From Deinococcus grandis (lineage in GTDB: Bacteria > Deinococcota > Deinococci > Deinococcales > Deinococcaceae): a stretch of 64,000 nt of DNA. Shown piece after piece: positions 47,084 to 55,400 of this stretch. The DNA lies in contig NZ_BCMS01000001.1 of the NCBI RefSeq assembly GCF_001485435.1, positions 114,501 through 178,500 on the forward strand. The letters are read 5' to 3'. The translations under genes and the position numbers were made by a program. The notes beneath the pieces were generated by a model, which did not search any database, had not been told where the DNA came from, and saw nothing but the letters and a program-made list of their open reading frames with translations. How positions within the stretch are numbered: position 1 is the first letter of the stretch; each line of letters opens with the position of its first letter.

Positions 47084-47799
47084 TGAAGATCATCGTGGGC
47101 CTGGGCAATCCGGGCGCGCAGTACGCGCAGACGCGGCACAACGTGGGCTGGCTGGTGCTGGACGAACTGGCCCGCCGCGCCGGGGCGTCCTGGCGCAGGG
47201 AAGGCAAGGACGCCGAGCTCGCCGAGGTCCGTCTGGGAGCGGGGGTGGGCGCGAAGGTGCTGCTGGTGCGGCCCCTGACGTTCATGAACGCGTCCGGGAA
47301 GGCGGTGGCGCCGCTGATGTCGTTCTACAAGCTGGGCGGCGAGTCGCTGCTGGTGCTGCAGGACGACCTGGACAGTCCGTTCGGGCTGCTGCGCGTGCGG
47401 ATGGGCGGGCGGCACGGCGGGCAGAACGGCGTGCGGGACATCATCCGGCTGCTGGGGCACGAGGCCTTCGCGCGCGTGAAGGTCGGGATCTCGCGCCCGC
47501 CGGCGGGCTGGGCGGTGCCGGACTGGGTCCTGAGCCGCTGGCGCGAGGAGGAGAAGGCCGATCTGGCGGAACTCGTGCGGCTGGGCGCGAACGCCGCCGA
47601 GGTCTGGGCCACGTCCGGGCTGGCGGAGGCGCAGGGGCAGTTCAACGGCACGGACCTGCGCCCCAAACCGCCGGCCCCGCCGAAACCTCCGAAGCCCGCC
47701 CCGGCCGGGGAGGCCGTCCCGACTGGGCGAACCCTTCCGGACGCCCCGGCGGGCGCGGCGCATACTGGCGGGCGTGTCGAAAAAACAGAAGAAGGCTGA
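47083..47799 (+). CDS. pth: Peptidyl-tRNA hydrolase
   Basis: Recycles tRNA from stalled peptidyl-tRNA. 238 residues. KIIVGLGNPGAQYAQTRHNVGWLVLDEL at the N-terminus has the catalytic His, RPLTFMNASGKAV the active-site Asn, VLQDDLDSPFG the Asp, and GGRHGGQNGVRDI the C-loop. A proline/alanine-rich tail of about 45 residues exceeds the usual size and overlaps the next gene's start. The ATG is supplied by the right end of repeat copy E, and no Shine-Dalgarno is evident, so translation may depend on the repeat. Confidence 0.95.
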   Translation: MKIIVGLGNPGAQYAQTRHNVGWLVLDELARRAGASWRREGKDAELAEVRLGAGVGAKVLLVRPLTFMNASGKAVAPLMSFYKLGGESLLVLQDDLDSPFGLLRVRMGGRHGGQNGVRDIIRLLGHEAFARVKVGISRPPAGWAVPDWVLSRWREEEKADLAELVRLGANAAEVWATSGLAEAQGQFNGTDLRPKPPAPPKPPKPAPAGEAVPTGRTLPDAPAGAAHTGGRVEKTEEG

Positions 47800-48871
47800 C
47801 GCGGCCCCGGCCGCCTCGACGGCAGCGGACCTGCGCCTGGATCTCCTGATGCGCCTGTCGGACCTGCCGGGCGTGCCCGGTCAGGAGGACGCCGTGCGGG
47901 CCCTCGTGCTGGCCGAACTGGACGGTCTGGTGGACGAGGTGCGCGTGGACGCCATGGGGAACGTCATCGCCCGCCGCGCGCCCCGCAAGCCCAGGAAGGG
48001 CGAGGTTCCCGAGCGCGTGATGATCAGCGCGCACATGGACGAGATCGGCTTCCTGGTGCGCTTTATCGACGACCGGGGCTTCGTGCGGGTGCAGGCGCTG
48101 GGCGGGTTCGACACCCGCAACCTCTTCGCACGGGACGTCACGGTGCACGCGCGTGGCGGGGCGCGGCCGGGCATCCTGACGCCCGGCGGGAAACCCGTGC
48201 ATATCGCCAGCCCCGAGGAACGCAAGAAGATCCCCGAGGTCAGGGAGTTCTTCATCGACCTGGGCCTGAGTGCCGACGAGGTCCGCGCGCGGGTGCGCGT
48301 CGGGGACATGGTCACGCTGGACCAGACGGCCCGGCAGGTCGGGCGGCTGGTGTGCGGCAAGGCCATGGACGACCGCGCCAGCGTGTTCCTGCTGCTGGAA
48401 ACCCTGCGCGCCCTGCGCGGCCAGGAGCTGCGGCACGAACTGATCGCCGTGTTCAGCACCCAGGAGGAGGTCGGCCTGCGCGGCGCGATCACCGCCGCGT
48501 ACGGCGTGCAGCCCACCGTGGGCATCGGCCTGGACGTGACCCTGGCGGTGGACACCCCCGGTGTCGGTCCGGACGAGGCCGTGACCACCCTGGGACAGGG
48601 GATCGGTATCAAGGTGTTCGACTCCAGCATGATCTCGCACCGGGGCCTGGTCGATCAGTTCTGGGACCTGGCGCAGGAGCGCGGCATTCCCGCGCAGCTG
48701 GAGGTCCTGGCGCTCGGCGGCACGGACGGCGCGGCCATCCAGCGCAGCCGGGGGGGCGTCCCCACCCTGACCCTCAGCCTCCCCACCCGCTACATCCACA
48801 CGGTCGTCGAAGCCGTGCACGTGGACGACCTGCGCGCCGGGGTGGACCTGCTCGTCGCCTACCTGCGCTGA
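47774..48871 (+). CDS. M42-family metallopeptidase (glutamyl aminopeptidase/endoglucanase-like)
   Basis: A 365-residue dinuclear zinc peptidase. LRLDLLMRLSDLPGVPGQEDAVRALVL, ISAHMDEIGFLVRFIDDRGFV (metal His/Asp) near residue 75, KAMDDRASVFLLLETLRAL (bridging Asp), FSTQEEVGLRGA (catalytic and metal Glu), GIGLDVTLAVDTPG and the C-terminal LSLPTRYIHTVVE. Substrate peptides are unknown. The GTG start 47774 lies within the pth tail (26-base overlap), which is unusual, so the first residues are less certain. Confidence 0.9.
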   Translation: MSKKQKKADAAPAASTAADLRLDLLMRLSDLPGVPGQEDAVRALVLAELDGLVDEVRVDAMGNVIARRAPRKPRKGEVPERVMISAHMDEIGFLVRFIDDRGFVRVQALGGFDTRNLFARDVTVHARGGARPGILTPGGKPVHIASPEERKKIPEVREFFIDLGLSADEVRARVRVGDMVTLDQTARQVGRLVCGKAMDDRASVFLLLETLRALRGQELRHELIAVFSTQEEVGLRGAITAAYGVQPTVGIGLDVTLAVDTPGVGPDEAVTTLGQGIGIKVFDSSMISHRGLVDQFWDLAQERGIPAQLEVLALGGTDGAAIQRSRGGVPTLTLSLPTRYIHTVVEAVHVDDLRAGVDLLVAYLR

Positions 48872-48912
48872 GCCGGGCATCCTGGCCCCCTGCTGGGTCA
48901 GGGTTCACCCAA

Positions 48913-48941
48913 CGCCGCCCCCTGGCAACCGGGGGGCGGCG
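48913..48941 (+). terminator. Terminator of the pth-M42 peptidase genes
   Basis: CGCCGCCCCC (48913-48922) pairs with GGGGGCGGCG (48932-48941), loop nine bases, about 40 bases after the stop. Confidence 0.55.
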
Positions 48942-48961
48942 CGGGTCGTAATGGGGGGCGT

Positions 48962-49519
48962 ATGGAACTCCTGTCCGGTCTGCTGTCGTCGCTGGGTCTG
49001 TCGGGTGCGGCGGGCCTGAACGCCTTCATCCCGCTGCTGGTCGTGGGGTTGCTGTCCCGCGCGGACGTCATTCAGCTGAACGCGCCGTTCGATCTGCTGG
49101 CGAACCCGTGGGTGCTGCTGGGGGTGGCGGTGGTCGGCCTGCTGGATTTCGTGGGGGACAAGATTCCGGGGGTGGATCACGTGCTGCACGTGGCGGGTGG
49201 CGTGGTGAACGCCGCGGCGGGCGCGGTGCTGTTCGCCTCGCAGGCGGGCGTGGCGGACGTGCCCCCGGCGCTGAGCATGGCGCTGGGCCTGATCGTGGCG
49301 GGGGGCGTGCAGGCGACCCGCACGGCGGTGAGGCCGGTCGCGACGGCGACGACGGCCGGTTTGGGCAACCCGGTGGTGAGCACCGTGGAGGACGGCACGA
49401 GTCTGCTGCTCAGTGCGCTGGCGGTGTTCGCGCCGCTGCTGGCCGCGCTGCTGCTGGTGGTGATCGTGGTGGGCGTGTACCGCTTCTGGTCGGCGCGGCG
49501 GGTGCGGCGCCTGACGTAG
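48962..49519 (+). CDS. DUF4126 domain-containing membrane protein
   Basis: A 185-residue protein with five or six hydrophobic segments. GLSGAAGLNAFIPLLVVGLLSR, LLDFVGDKIPGVDHVLH and VQATRTAVRPVATATTAGLGNPVVSTVEDG are DUF4126 signatures. Function unknown. It stands between a terminator and the IS630 element. A -10-like TAATGG lies near the ATG but spacing is poor. Confidence 0.85.
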   Translation: MELLSGLLSSLGLSGAAGLNAFIPLLVVGLLSRADVIQLNAPFDLLANPWVLLGVAVVGLLDFVGDKIPGVDHVLHVAGGVVNAAAGAVLFASQAGVADVPPALSMALGLIVAGGVQATRTAVRPVATATTAGLGNPVVSTVEDGTSLLLSALAVFAPLLAALLLVVIVVGVYRFWSARRVRRLT

Positions 49520-49637
49520 GCCGGGACAGGGAACAGGGGAGGGGAGAGGCGAGCGGGTGGCCTCTCCCCGCTGCGTTGTGACAGCGGTGTTCAGAGGCGT
49601 TGAGGGGTGTGCTCAATGCCTCTGATACGGATTCCGA

Positions 49638-50147
49638 TTAATTCGCTAATAAAGGCCACCAGTGAAAGAGGGTCTGCTGAGTGATGAGATCAGGTTGAGC
49701 TTCCAACCACACGCAGCGTTCGGAGAGTGCCAATTCCACCTCTTCAATGCTGTCGAACGCCCGGTTCGCGATTGGTACATCCGTCAACGCCCAGAGCCGT
49801 TCTGCTGGCTGCAATTCCGGCGAATACGGCGGGAGCGTCACGGTCTGAATGCCCTCCGGATGCCCATCATCGGGTGGCACGTGGAAACCGGCCCCATCCT
49901 GAACGACCAGCACACGATGGTCGGCGCTGGCGCCGACCATGCGGGCAAACGCAGCCATGACGGCCACATACGCCTGTTTGTTGACGACTGGGATCAACCA
50001 AAACAGGCTCTCGCCGCTCTCCGGATTGGCAAACGCGTACACGTAGAGCCACTCGTACCCAGGCTGAACCGGACAGGTCAACGGCTGCCCAGTTGGTGCC
50101 CAGACTGGACGGCGGATTGGCTTGAGCCCGATCCGATGTTCGTCCAT
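49638..50147 (-). CDS. IS630-family transposase, C-terminal DDE part
   Basis: A 169-residue stretch from the internal ATG. The frame is open back to about 50234. WCMDEHRIGLKPIRRPVWAPTG has the first Asp, VLVVQDGAGFH the second, and LPPYSPELQPAERLWALTD the Glu. It needs a -1 frameshift from the N-terminal frame inside 50201-50234 to give a full transposase. That may be programmed, as in many IS630 elements, or a mutation. No classic A-AAA-AAG slip site is visible. Confidence 0.8.
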   Translation of the reverse strand: MDEHRIGLKPIRRPVWAPTGQPLTCPVQPGYEWLYVYAFANPESGESLFWLIPVVNKQAYVAVMAAFARMVGASADHRVLVVQDGAGFHVPPDDGHPEGIQTVTLPPYSPELQPAERLWALTDVPIANRAFDSIEEVELALSERCVWLEAQPDLITQQTLFHWWPLLAN

Positions 50148-50200
50148 ACACCACAGGGAGACGCGCGGTGAGAGACGCTCCGCCTGGCGGAGCGTCTCGA

Positions 50201-50593
50201 TCAGGACTTTGATTTGAATGCTTCCTTCGCGGCCTCATCGCCCCCAACGTGCCGGGGGCGGGGTCGTTGGGGGGTAAAGCCAGCCGCTCGAAGGAATTCA
50301 TAGGTGCGCCCGAGGTGAACGGACAGTCCGTACTGCTCCTGAAGCCAGTTCTGAACGTCTTTCCCAGACCAGACGATGTCCTGCTCGAAGTCGGCGTGTA
50401 ATCGGGTCGCCAGGGTCTGTTGTTGCTCAGCGCTCAATAGCCGGGGTGCACCCTGATTCGTGTGGCGCCCGTCACACAGCCCGGCAAGTCCCCGGTCGCG
50501 GTAGCGGTTCACCAGATCGTAGGCGGTGACCCGGCTGTACCGGGTCACTTGGAGAATCTCTGGGAGGGGGCGTCCTTCAGCGAGGAGGGCCAT
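50201..50593 (-). CDS. IS630-family transposase, N-terminal DNA-binding part
   Basis: A 130-residue frame with a helix-turn-helix (LPEILQVTRYSRVTAYDLVNRYRDRGLAGLCDGRHTNQGAPRLLS) and a second winged-helix-like part (DFEQDIVWSGKDVQNWLQEQYGLSVHLGRTYEFLRAAGFTPQRPRPRH). This part binds the terminal repeats. It ends in TGA at 50201, overlapping the DDE frame by 34 bases in the -1 register. Confidence 0.8.
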   Translation of the reverse strand: MALLAEGRPLPEILQVTRYSRVTAYDLVNRYRDRGLAGLCDGRHTNQGAPRLLSAEQQQTLATRLHADFEQDIVWSGKDVQNWLQEQYGLSVHLGRTYEFLRAAGFTPQRPRPRHVGGDEAAKEAFKSKS

Positions 50594-50735
50594 GAATTGG
50601 GCTCTGCGCCGCTCGACGGCGCAGGTGCTGGTCGTGTAGAGGTGCCAGAAAGTGTCGGCGTCATGCGCCAGGGGAGCCGTCAGGAGTGTCTGTTTGATCT
50701 GACAATCATAAACCTTTTAATCGGAGTCCGTATGA

Positions 50736-50867
50736 TACGGACTCCGGCTGAAAGGTTTGCAAAATCTTTCAACCCGAGCGGAGCGAGCAGGAGAGAAACG
50801 GGTTCCGGACGTGGAGTTGGCAGATCGGTGGTGTTCCGATCTGTCAACGAAACAAACGGAATCCGTA
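50736..50867 (+). repeat. MITE-like repeat, copy G, next to the IS630 element
   Basis: 132 bp, TACGGACTCCGGCTG ... GGAATCCGTA, flanked by TGA-TA and TA-TGA. It is nearly the same as copy A, with compensating changes in hairpin 1 (GCTGAAAGGTTTG/CAAAATCTTTCAACC region) and the same hairpin 2 (CAGATCGG/CCGATCTG). It is the only copy beside the full-length element. The 300 bases that follow, up to ATG 51169, contain no gene. Confidence 0.85.
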
Positions 50868-51086
50868 TGAACCGAGCAGAGCGAGAAGCCGTCAACATCA
50901 GCGGTTGGAGTGGAGCCCAGGGGCGTGCCGTTGGTCCTTCAATGGAACTGGAAACCGCTGTGGGGGGCGTGCACGTTGTGCGCGGTTTCCGGTTCACCGT
51001 GCACGGTGGCGGGGTCACCTGGCATGCCGGGATGAGGTTTCGCTGCATCTTGTTCAGAGAAACCTAGCCAAATGCTCAAATAAATT

Positions 51087-51115
51087 TTGACATTCCGCAC
51101 ACATCTTCCTAAGCT
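51087..51115 (+). promoter_or_regulatory. Promoter of the first glnK-amtB unit
   Basis: TTGACA (51087-51092), 17-base spacer, TAAGCT (51110-51115), in an A+T-rich stretch, 53 bases before ATG 51169. Confidence 0.7.
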
Positions 51116-51168
51116 GGGGGCATGCAGGGATGCGGTCGCTGCAAATTGCGCGGAAAAAAGGAGACGCC

Positions 51169-51540
51169 ATGAAACTGGTCACGGCTGTCATCAGGCCCGA
51201 ACGGGTCCAGCAGGTCAAGGAAGCCCTCTTCCAGGCGGGCATCAGCGGCATCACCCTCGGGCGCGTCAGCGGGCACGGCGGCGAGCAGGAAGTCGTCGAG
51301 CACTACCGCGGCACCCGCGTCATGGTCGAGTTCCGCGACAAGGTCGAGGTCCGCATGGCCGTCAGCGAACCCTTCGTGCAGGCCGCCATCGATGCCATCT
51401 GCCTCGGCGCGCGCACCGGCGAGGTCGGCGACGGCAAGATCTTCGTCCAGCCCCTTGAGCAGGTCGTGCGCATCCGCACCGGCGAGCGCGACAACGCCGC
51501 CCTGACCCCCGTCACCGAGACCCGCCTCACCCCCGCCTGA
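51169..51540 (+). CDS. glnK: P-II family nitrogen regulatory protein, copy 1
   Basis: A 123-residue PII trimer subunit that senses ATP/ADP and 2-oxoglutarate and blocks AmtB. MKLVTAVIRPERVQQVKEAL, the T-loop GHGGEQEVVEHYRGTRVMVEF, the B-loop TGEVGDGKIFV and the C-loop RIRTGERDNAAL. Residue 51, normally the Tyr that is uridylylated, is Val, so control by GlnD-type modification is not expected. GGAG lies seven bases before ATG 51169. The next gene is amtB, 24 bases downstream. Confidence 0.93.
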   Translation: MKLVTAVIRPERVQQVKEALFQAGISGITLGRVSGHGGEQEVVEHYRGTRVMVEFRDKVEVRMAVSEPFVQAAIDAICLGARTGEVGDGKIFVQPLEQVVRIRTGERDNAALTPVTETRLTPA

Positions 51541-51564
51541 GGCGGAATCCACAGGAGTGCACCC

Positions 51565-52872
51565 ATGACCCACCTCCGCAAGACCCTCCCGCTGGCCCTG
51601 ATGCTGGGCGGCGCGGCCCTCGCGCAGACCGAGGCGCCCAAACTCGACACCGGCGACACCGCCTGGATGATCGTCGCCTCTGCGCTGGTCCTCCTGATGA
51701 CCCCCGGCCTCGCCTTCTTCTACGGCGGCCTGAGCCGCACCCAGAGCGTCCTGAACACCATGATGATGAGCGTCGTCTGCATCGGACTGGTCGGCGTGCT
51801 GTGGCTGCTCGGCGGGTACTCCATCGCGTTCGCGCCCGGCGGCAACGCCTTCTTCAGCGGCCTGAGCAACTTCGGCTTCAATGGTCTGGCGGGGCAGCTG
51901 ACCGGCACCATCCCCAGCTACATCTTCGCGGCCTTCCAGGCGATGTTCGCGATCATCGCCGTCGCATTGATCAGCGGCGCGGTCATTGAGCGCATGCGCT
52001 TCGGGGCCTTCGTGCTGTTCGGCGGCCTCTGGAGCCTGCTGATCTACGCCCCGCTGGCCCACTGGGTCTGGAACGCCGACGGCTGGCTGTTCAAGCTGGG
52101 CGCGCTGGACTTCGCGGGCGGCACCGTCATCCACATCGCCGCCGGGGTCAGCGGTCTGGTCGCCGCGTCCGTGCTGGGCGCCCGCATCGGCTTCCCCAAG
52201 ACCGCGCACGTGCCCCACAACGTCCCCTTCGTGCTGCTGGGCGCCGGCCTGCTGTGGTTCGGCTGGATGGGCTTCAACGCGGGCAGCGCGCTGGCCGCCA
52301 ACCAGACCGCCGCGCTGGCCTTCATGACCACCCTGATCGCCCCCGCCGCCGCGATGCTCACCTGGCTGGGCCTGGAAAGCGTCCGCACCGGCAAACCCAC
52401 CGCCGTGGGCGCCGCCACCGGTCTGGTCGTGGGTCTGGTCGCCATCACCCCCGCCTGCGCCTTCGTCTCCCCGCTCGCCTCGGTGCTGGTCGGCGCGCTG
52501 GGCGCCGCCGCGAGCTTCGCCGCCGTGCAGTTCAAGGCCCGCATGAAGGCCGACGACGCGCTGGACGTCTTCGCCTGCCACGGCGTCGCCGGGATCGTCG
52601 GCGCCCTGCTGACCGGCGCGCTGGCCTTCACCACCGGCAGCGGCAAGCCCTGGAGCGAGCAGATGCTCATCCAGATCATCGGCGTGGCGGCCAGCGTCCT
52701 CTGGACCGGACTGGGCTCCTTCATCCTGCTGAAACTGGTCGGGCTGGTCATGCCGCTGCGCGTTCCCGTCAGCCAGGAGATCGCCGGGATCGACGTCAGC
52801 GCCCACAGCGAGCAGGGCTACTCCGACAGCGAGACCGGCCTGGGTGCCCCCGTCTTCGTCGGCGGCGACTGA
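51565..52872 (+). CDS. amtB: Ammonium transporter, copy 1 (His/His pore)
   Basis: A 435-residue Amt/Mep/Rh channel with a short signal peptide and 11 membrane segments. The AmtB signatures MTPGLAFFYGGLSRTQSVLNTMMMS, AHWVWNADGWLFKLGALDFAGGTVIHIAAGVSGL and DALDVFACHGVAGIVGALLTG are present. Both pore histidines are present (His190 in GGTVIH, His339 in FACHG), the standard twin-His site. It forms one unit with the upstream PII gene. A terminator-like hairpin follows at 52961-52990. Confidence 0.95.
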   Translation: MTHLRKTLPLALMLGGAALAQTEAPKLDTGDTAWMIVASALVLLMTPGLAFFYGGLSRTQSVLNTMMMSVVCIGLVGVLWLLGGYSIAFAPGGNAFFSGLSNFGFNGLAGQLTGTIPSYIFAAFQAMFAIIAVALISGAVIERMRFGAFVLFGGLWSLLIYAPLAHWVWNADGWLFKLGALDFAGGTVIHIAAGVSGLVAASVLGARIGFPKTAHVPHNVPFVLLGAGLLWFGWMGFNAGSALAANQTAALAFMTTLIAPAAAMLTWLGLESVRTGKPTAVGAATGLVVGLVAITPACAFVSPLASVLVGALGAAASFAAVQFKARMKADDALDVFACHGVAGIVGALLTGALAFTTGSGKPWSEQMLIQIIGVAASVLWTGLGSFILLKLVGLVMPLRVPVSQEIAGIDVSAHSEQGYSDSETGLGAPVFVGGD

Positions 52873-52960
52873 CGTCCCCCTGCGTCACCTCCTCTGCTCC
52901 TTCCTCTGACCTCCACGGGGCCTGACCCGGCCTGAATCCAAACAAGACCCTCCACGTCCG

Positions 52961-52990
52961 CTGGCCCCCGACCGCATCCCCGGGGGCCAG
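52961..52990 (+). terminator. Terminator between the two glnK-amtB units
   Basis: CTGGCCCCCG (52961-52970) pairs perfectly with CGGGGGCCAG (52981-52990), loop of ten, followed by CACTTTGTCT. It lies 89 bases after amtB copy 1. Confidence 0.6.
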
Positions 52991-53117
52991 CACTTTGTCT
53001 GCCCTGGAAGGGCCAGATGACGTCTGGATGGATGACAATCTGCGCGACAACCCCACGATTTCTGCAAGGTCAGGTCTTCATGTTGGACAAATCTGCACTT
53101 TGGCCTTGACGGCCCGG

Positions 53118-53123
53118 TACCCT
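53118..53123 (+). promoter_or_regulatory. -10 element of leaderless promoter of the second glnK-amtB unit
   Basis: TACCCT, six bases before ATG 53130. The second unit has a promoter unlike the first, which has a leader and a Shine-Dalgarno. Confidence 0.45.
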
Positions 53124-53129
53124 CGGGGC

Positions 53130-53507
53130 ATGAAACTGGTCACGGCCGTCGTCCGGCCCGAACGGGTCCAGCAGGTCAAGGAAGCCCTCTTTCAGGCGGG
53201 CATCAGCGGCATCACCCTCTCGCGCGTCAGCGGGCACGGCGGCGAACAGTCCGTCGTGGAGCACTACCGCGGCACCCGCGTCATGGTGGAATTCCACGAC
53301 AAGGTCGAGTTCCGCATGGTCGTCAGCGAACCCTTCGTGCAGGCCGCCATCGACGCGATCTGTAAGGGCGCGCGGACGGGCGAGGTCGGCGACGGCAAGA
53401 TCTTCGTGCAGGCCATGGAACGCGTGATCCGCATCCGCACCGGTGAGGAGGACACGGCCGCCCTGACGCCCATCACCGAGACCAAACTCAGCCCGGACCA
53501 GCCCTGA
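53130..53507 (+). CDS. P-II family nitrogen regulatory protein, copy 2
   Basis: A 125-residue paralogue about 85-90 percent identical by eye to copy 1. Differences lie in the T-loop and its flanks (LSRVSGHGGEQSVVEH; VEFHDKVEFRMVV) and at the C-terminus (TETKLSPDQP). Residue 51 is again Val. The stop codon overlaps the ATG of the next transporter (TGATG), so the pair is translationally coupled. The different T-loop face suggests it is matched to the second transporter. Confidence 0.93.
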   Translation: MKLVTAVVRPERVQQVKEALFQAGISGITLSRVSGHGGEQSVVEHYRGTRVMVEFHDKVEFRMVVSEPFVQAAIDAICKGARTGEVGDGKIFVQAMERVIRIRTGEEDTAALTPITETKLSPDQP

Positions 53508-54817
53508 TGCGCCGCACGTGGCCCCTCCTGACCCTGCTGGGCGGCACCGCCGCCGCGCAGACCCCCACCCTCAACGGCGCCGACACCGCCTTCATCCTGC
53601 TGTGCTCGGCCCTGGTCCTGCTGATGACCCCGGGCCTGGCCATCTTCTACGGCGGCCTGGTCCGCGCGGGCAGCGTCCTGAACACCATGATGATGAGCTT
53701 CGCCGCGCTGGGCATCGCCAGCGTCGCCTGGGTCGCCGTCGGCTACACCCTGGCCTTCGGCCCCGGCGGGAACGCCCTGATCGGCGGCCTGAGCCACGCG
53801 GGCCTAGGGAACATGGCCGGTGAACTGACCGGCACCATCCCCACCCCGCTGTTCGCGGTGTTCCAGATCCTCTTCGCGGTCATCACCCTGGCGGTCGTCA
53901 GCGGCAGCGTCGTGGAACGCATGCGCTTCCCGGCGTTCGTGCTGTTCGGGACGCTGTGGGTCCTGCTGATCTACGCCCCGCTGGCCCACTGGGTCTGGAG
54001 CAGCGACGGCTGGCTGTTCAAGCTGGGCCTGCTGGACTTCGCGGGCGGCACCGTCGTCGAGGTCGCGTCCGGCGTCAGCGGCCTCGTCGCGGCGCTGGTC
54101 CTCGGGCCGCGCCTGGGTTTCCCCCGCATGGTCAGCGTGCCGCACAACGTCCCACTGGTCCTGCTGGGCACCGGCCTGCTGTGGTTCGGCTGGATGGGCT
54201 TCAACGCCGGCAGCGCCCTGGCCGCCGGGCAGACCGCCGCGTACGCCCTGCTGAACACGAACACCGCCGCCGCCGCCGCGCTGCTCACGTGGCTGCTGTG
54301 GGATCAGCTGCGCGGCGGGAAACCCACCGCCATCGGCGCCGCGACCGGCGCGGTCGTCGGACTGGTCGCCATCACGCCCGCCTGCGGCTTCGTCACGCCC
54401 GGCGGCGCGCTGCTGATCGGCGCGGTCGCCAGCACCGTCTCGTGGTTCCTGGTCGCCAACAAGCACCGCCTGCTGCCCGACGACGCGCTGGACGTCTTCG
54501 CCTGCCACGGCACCGCCGGGGTGGTCGGCACGCTCCTGACCGGGGTGCTCGCCAGCCCGGTCATCAACCCCGCCGGGACGGGCCTGCTGGCCGGGAACCC
54601 CGCGCAGGTCGGCAAGCAGCTGATCGGCGTGCTGGCCGCCGCCGCCCTGGCAGGCGCGGGCACGTTCGTCCTGCTGAAACTCACGGCGCTGATCACCCCG
54701 CTGCGCCTCACCCAGCAGCAGGAGGTGCGCGGCGTGGACCTCAGCGAACACCAGGAGGAGGGGTACCAGGAGGCGCAGAGCCCGCTGGCCGCCCCGGTGT
54801 TCGTCGGCAACGACTGA
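53507..54817 (+). CDS. Ammonium transporter, copy 2 (Glu/His pore)
   Basis: A 436-residue AmtB paralogue with signal-like N-terminus (RRTWPLLTLLGGTAAA). The sequence follows copy 1 through MTPGLAIFYGGLVRAGSVLNTMMMS, but in DFAGGTVVEVASGVSGLVAALV residue 185 is Glu where copy 1 has the first pore His. The second His (His334 in FACHGTAG) is kept. The same His-to-Glu change is known in yeast Mep1 and Mep3, where it alters selectivity and pH response. Overlaps copy 2 of the PII gene. Confidence 0.93.
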   Translation: MRRTWPLLTLLGGTAAAQTPTLNGADTAFILLCSALVLLMTPGLAIFYGGLVRAGSVLNTMMMSFAALGIASVAWVAVGYTLAFGPGGNALIGGLSHAGLGNMAGELTGTIPTPLFAVFQILFAVITLAVVSGSVVERMRFPAFVLFGTLWVLLIYAPLAHWVWSSDGWLFKLGLLDFAGGTVVEVASGVSGLVAALVLGPRLGFPRMVSVPHNVPLVLLGTGLLWFGWMGFNAGSALAAGQTAAYALLNTNTAAAAALLTWLLWDQLRGGKPTAIGAATGAVVGLVAITPACGFVTPGGALLIGAVASTVSWFLVANKHRLLPDDALDVFACHGTAGVVGTLLTGVLASPVINPAGTGLLAGNPAQVGKQLIGVLAAAALAGAGTFVLLKLTALITPLRLTQQQEVRGVDLSEHQEEGYQEAQSPLAAPVFVGND

Positions 54818-54862
54818 CCCGTCCGACAACCCGTCCGCCACCGCCCATCTGCGCTGCGACTG

Positions 54863-54889
54863 CCCCCTGGCCCATACGCCGGGGGGTTT
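54863..54889 (+). terminator. Terminator after the second amtB
   Basis: CCCCCTGGC (54863-54871) pairs with GCCGGGGGG (54878-54886, one G-T), followed by TTT. It lies 46 bases after the stop. Confidence 0.6.
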
Positions 54890-55082
54890 GCGTTGTCAAG
54901 CGCAGGGACGCTTGCCCTGCCTGAAGCATAAAGATGGTGTGTTAGGATGCAAGGTGAGTCTGACATCACCATCACCAGGGTCGGGCCACCGAAAAACTCA
55001 CCGCACCCCCGCCACACCCCATGACGTTTCTGGGGCGCTTGACCGGGGTGCTTGAGTCACGACGGGAAAGGAGGAGTGAGTT

Positions 55083-55400
55083 TTGGACGTCTCAAGTCGA
55101 GTCTTAAGTGAACTGGCCAGCCGCGAGGCAGCGCTGGACGCGCAGATCGAAACGGCCCGCGCGCAGGCGCAGGAAACCGTGGACGCTGCCCAGGCGCGGG
55201 CCGCGAGCATCCTCCGCGACGCGGAAGCCCGCGTGAAGGCCATGCAGGCCGAGCAGGACCAGCAGCTCGCACGCGACGTGCAGCAGGTGCGCGAGGAATC
55301 CAGCGTCAGCGCCCAGGCGCAGGCGCAGGCCATCCGCGCCCGCGCGGAAGCCAAACTGGGCGAGGCCGTGGACACCATCATGAGGGCGGTGCTTCCGTGA
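55083..55400 (+). CDS. V-type ATP synthase peripheral-stalk subunit (G/H type)
   Basis: A 105-residue, almost fully coiled-coil protein (LASREAALDAQIETARAQAQETVDAAQARAASILRDAEARVKAMQAEQ). It forms the peripheral stalk with subunit E, linking subunit I to the catalytic head. TTG 55083 is chosen because GGAGG lies eight bases upstream. First gene of the V-ATPase operon. Its stop overlaps the start of subunit I (55397-55400). Confidence 0.85.
   Translation: MDVSSRVLSELASREAALDAQIETARAQAQETVDAAQARAASILRDAEARVKAMQAEQDQQLARDVQQVREESSVSAQAQAQAIRARAEAKLGEAVDTIMRAVLP

Larger units (their letters stand above)
49626..50732 (-). mobile_element. IS630-family insertion sequence
   Basis: 1107 bp including the duplicated TA at both ends. 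The terminal inverted repeats are TACGGATTCCGATTAA (left) and TACGGACTCCGATTAA (right, read inward). Flanks are CTGA-TA and TA-TGA. It carries one transposase in two overlapping frames on the minus strand. Its ends match those of the dispersed repeats, and repeat copy G begins only three bases beyond its right end. Confidence 0.88.
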
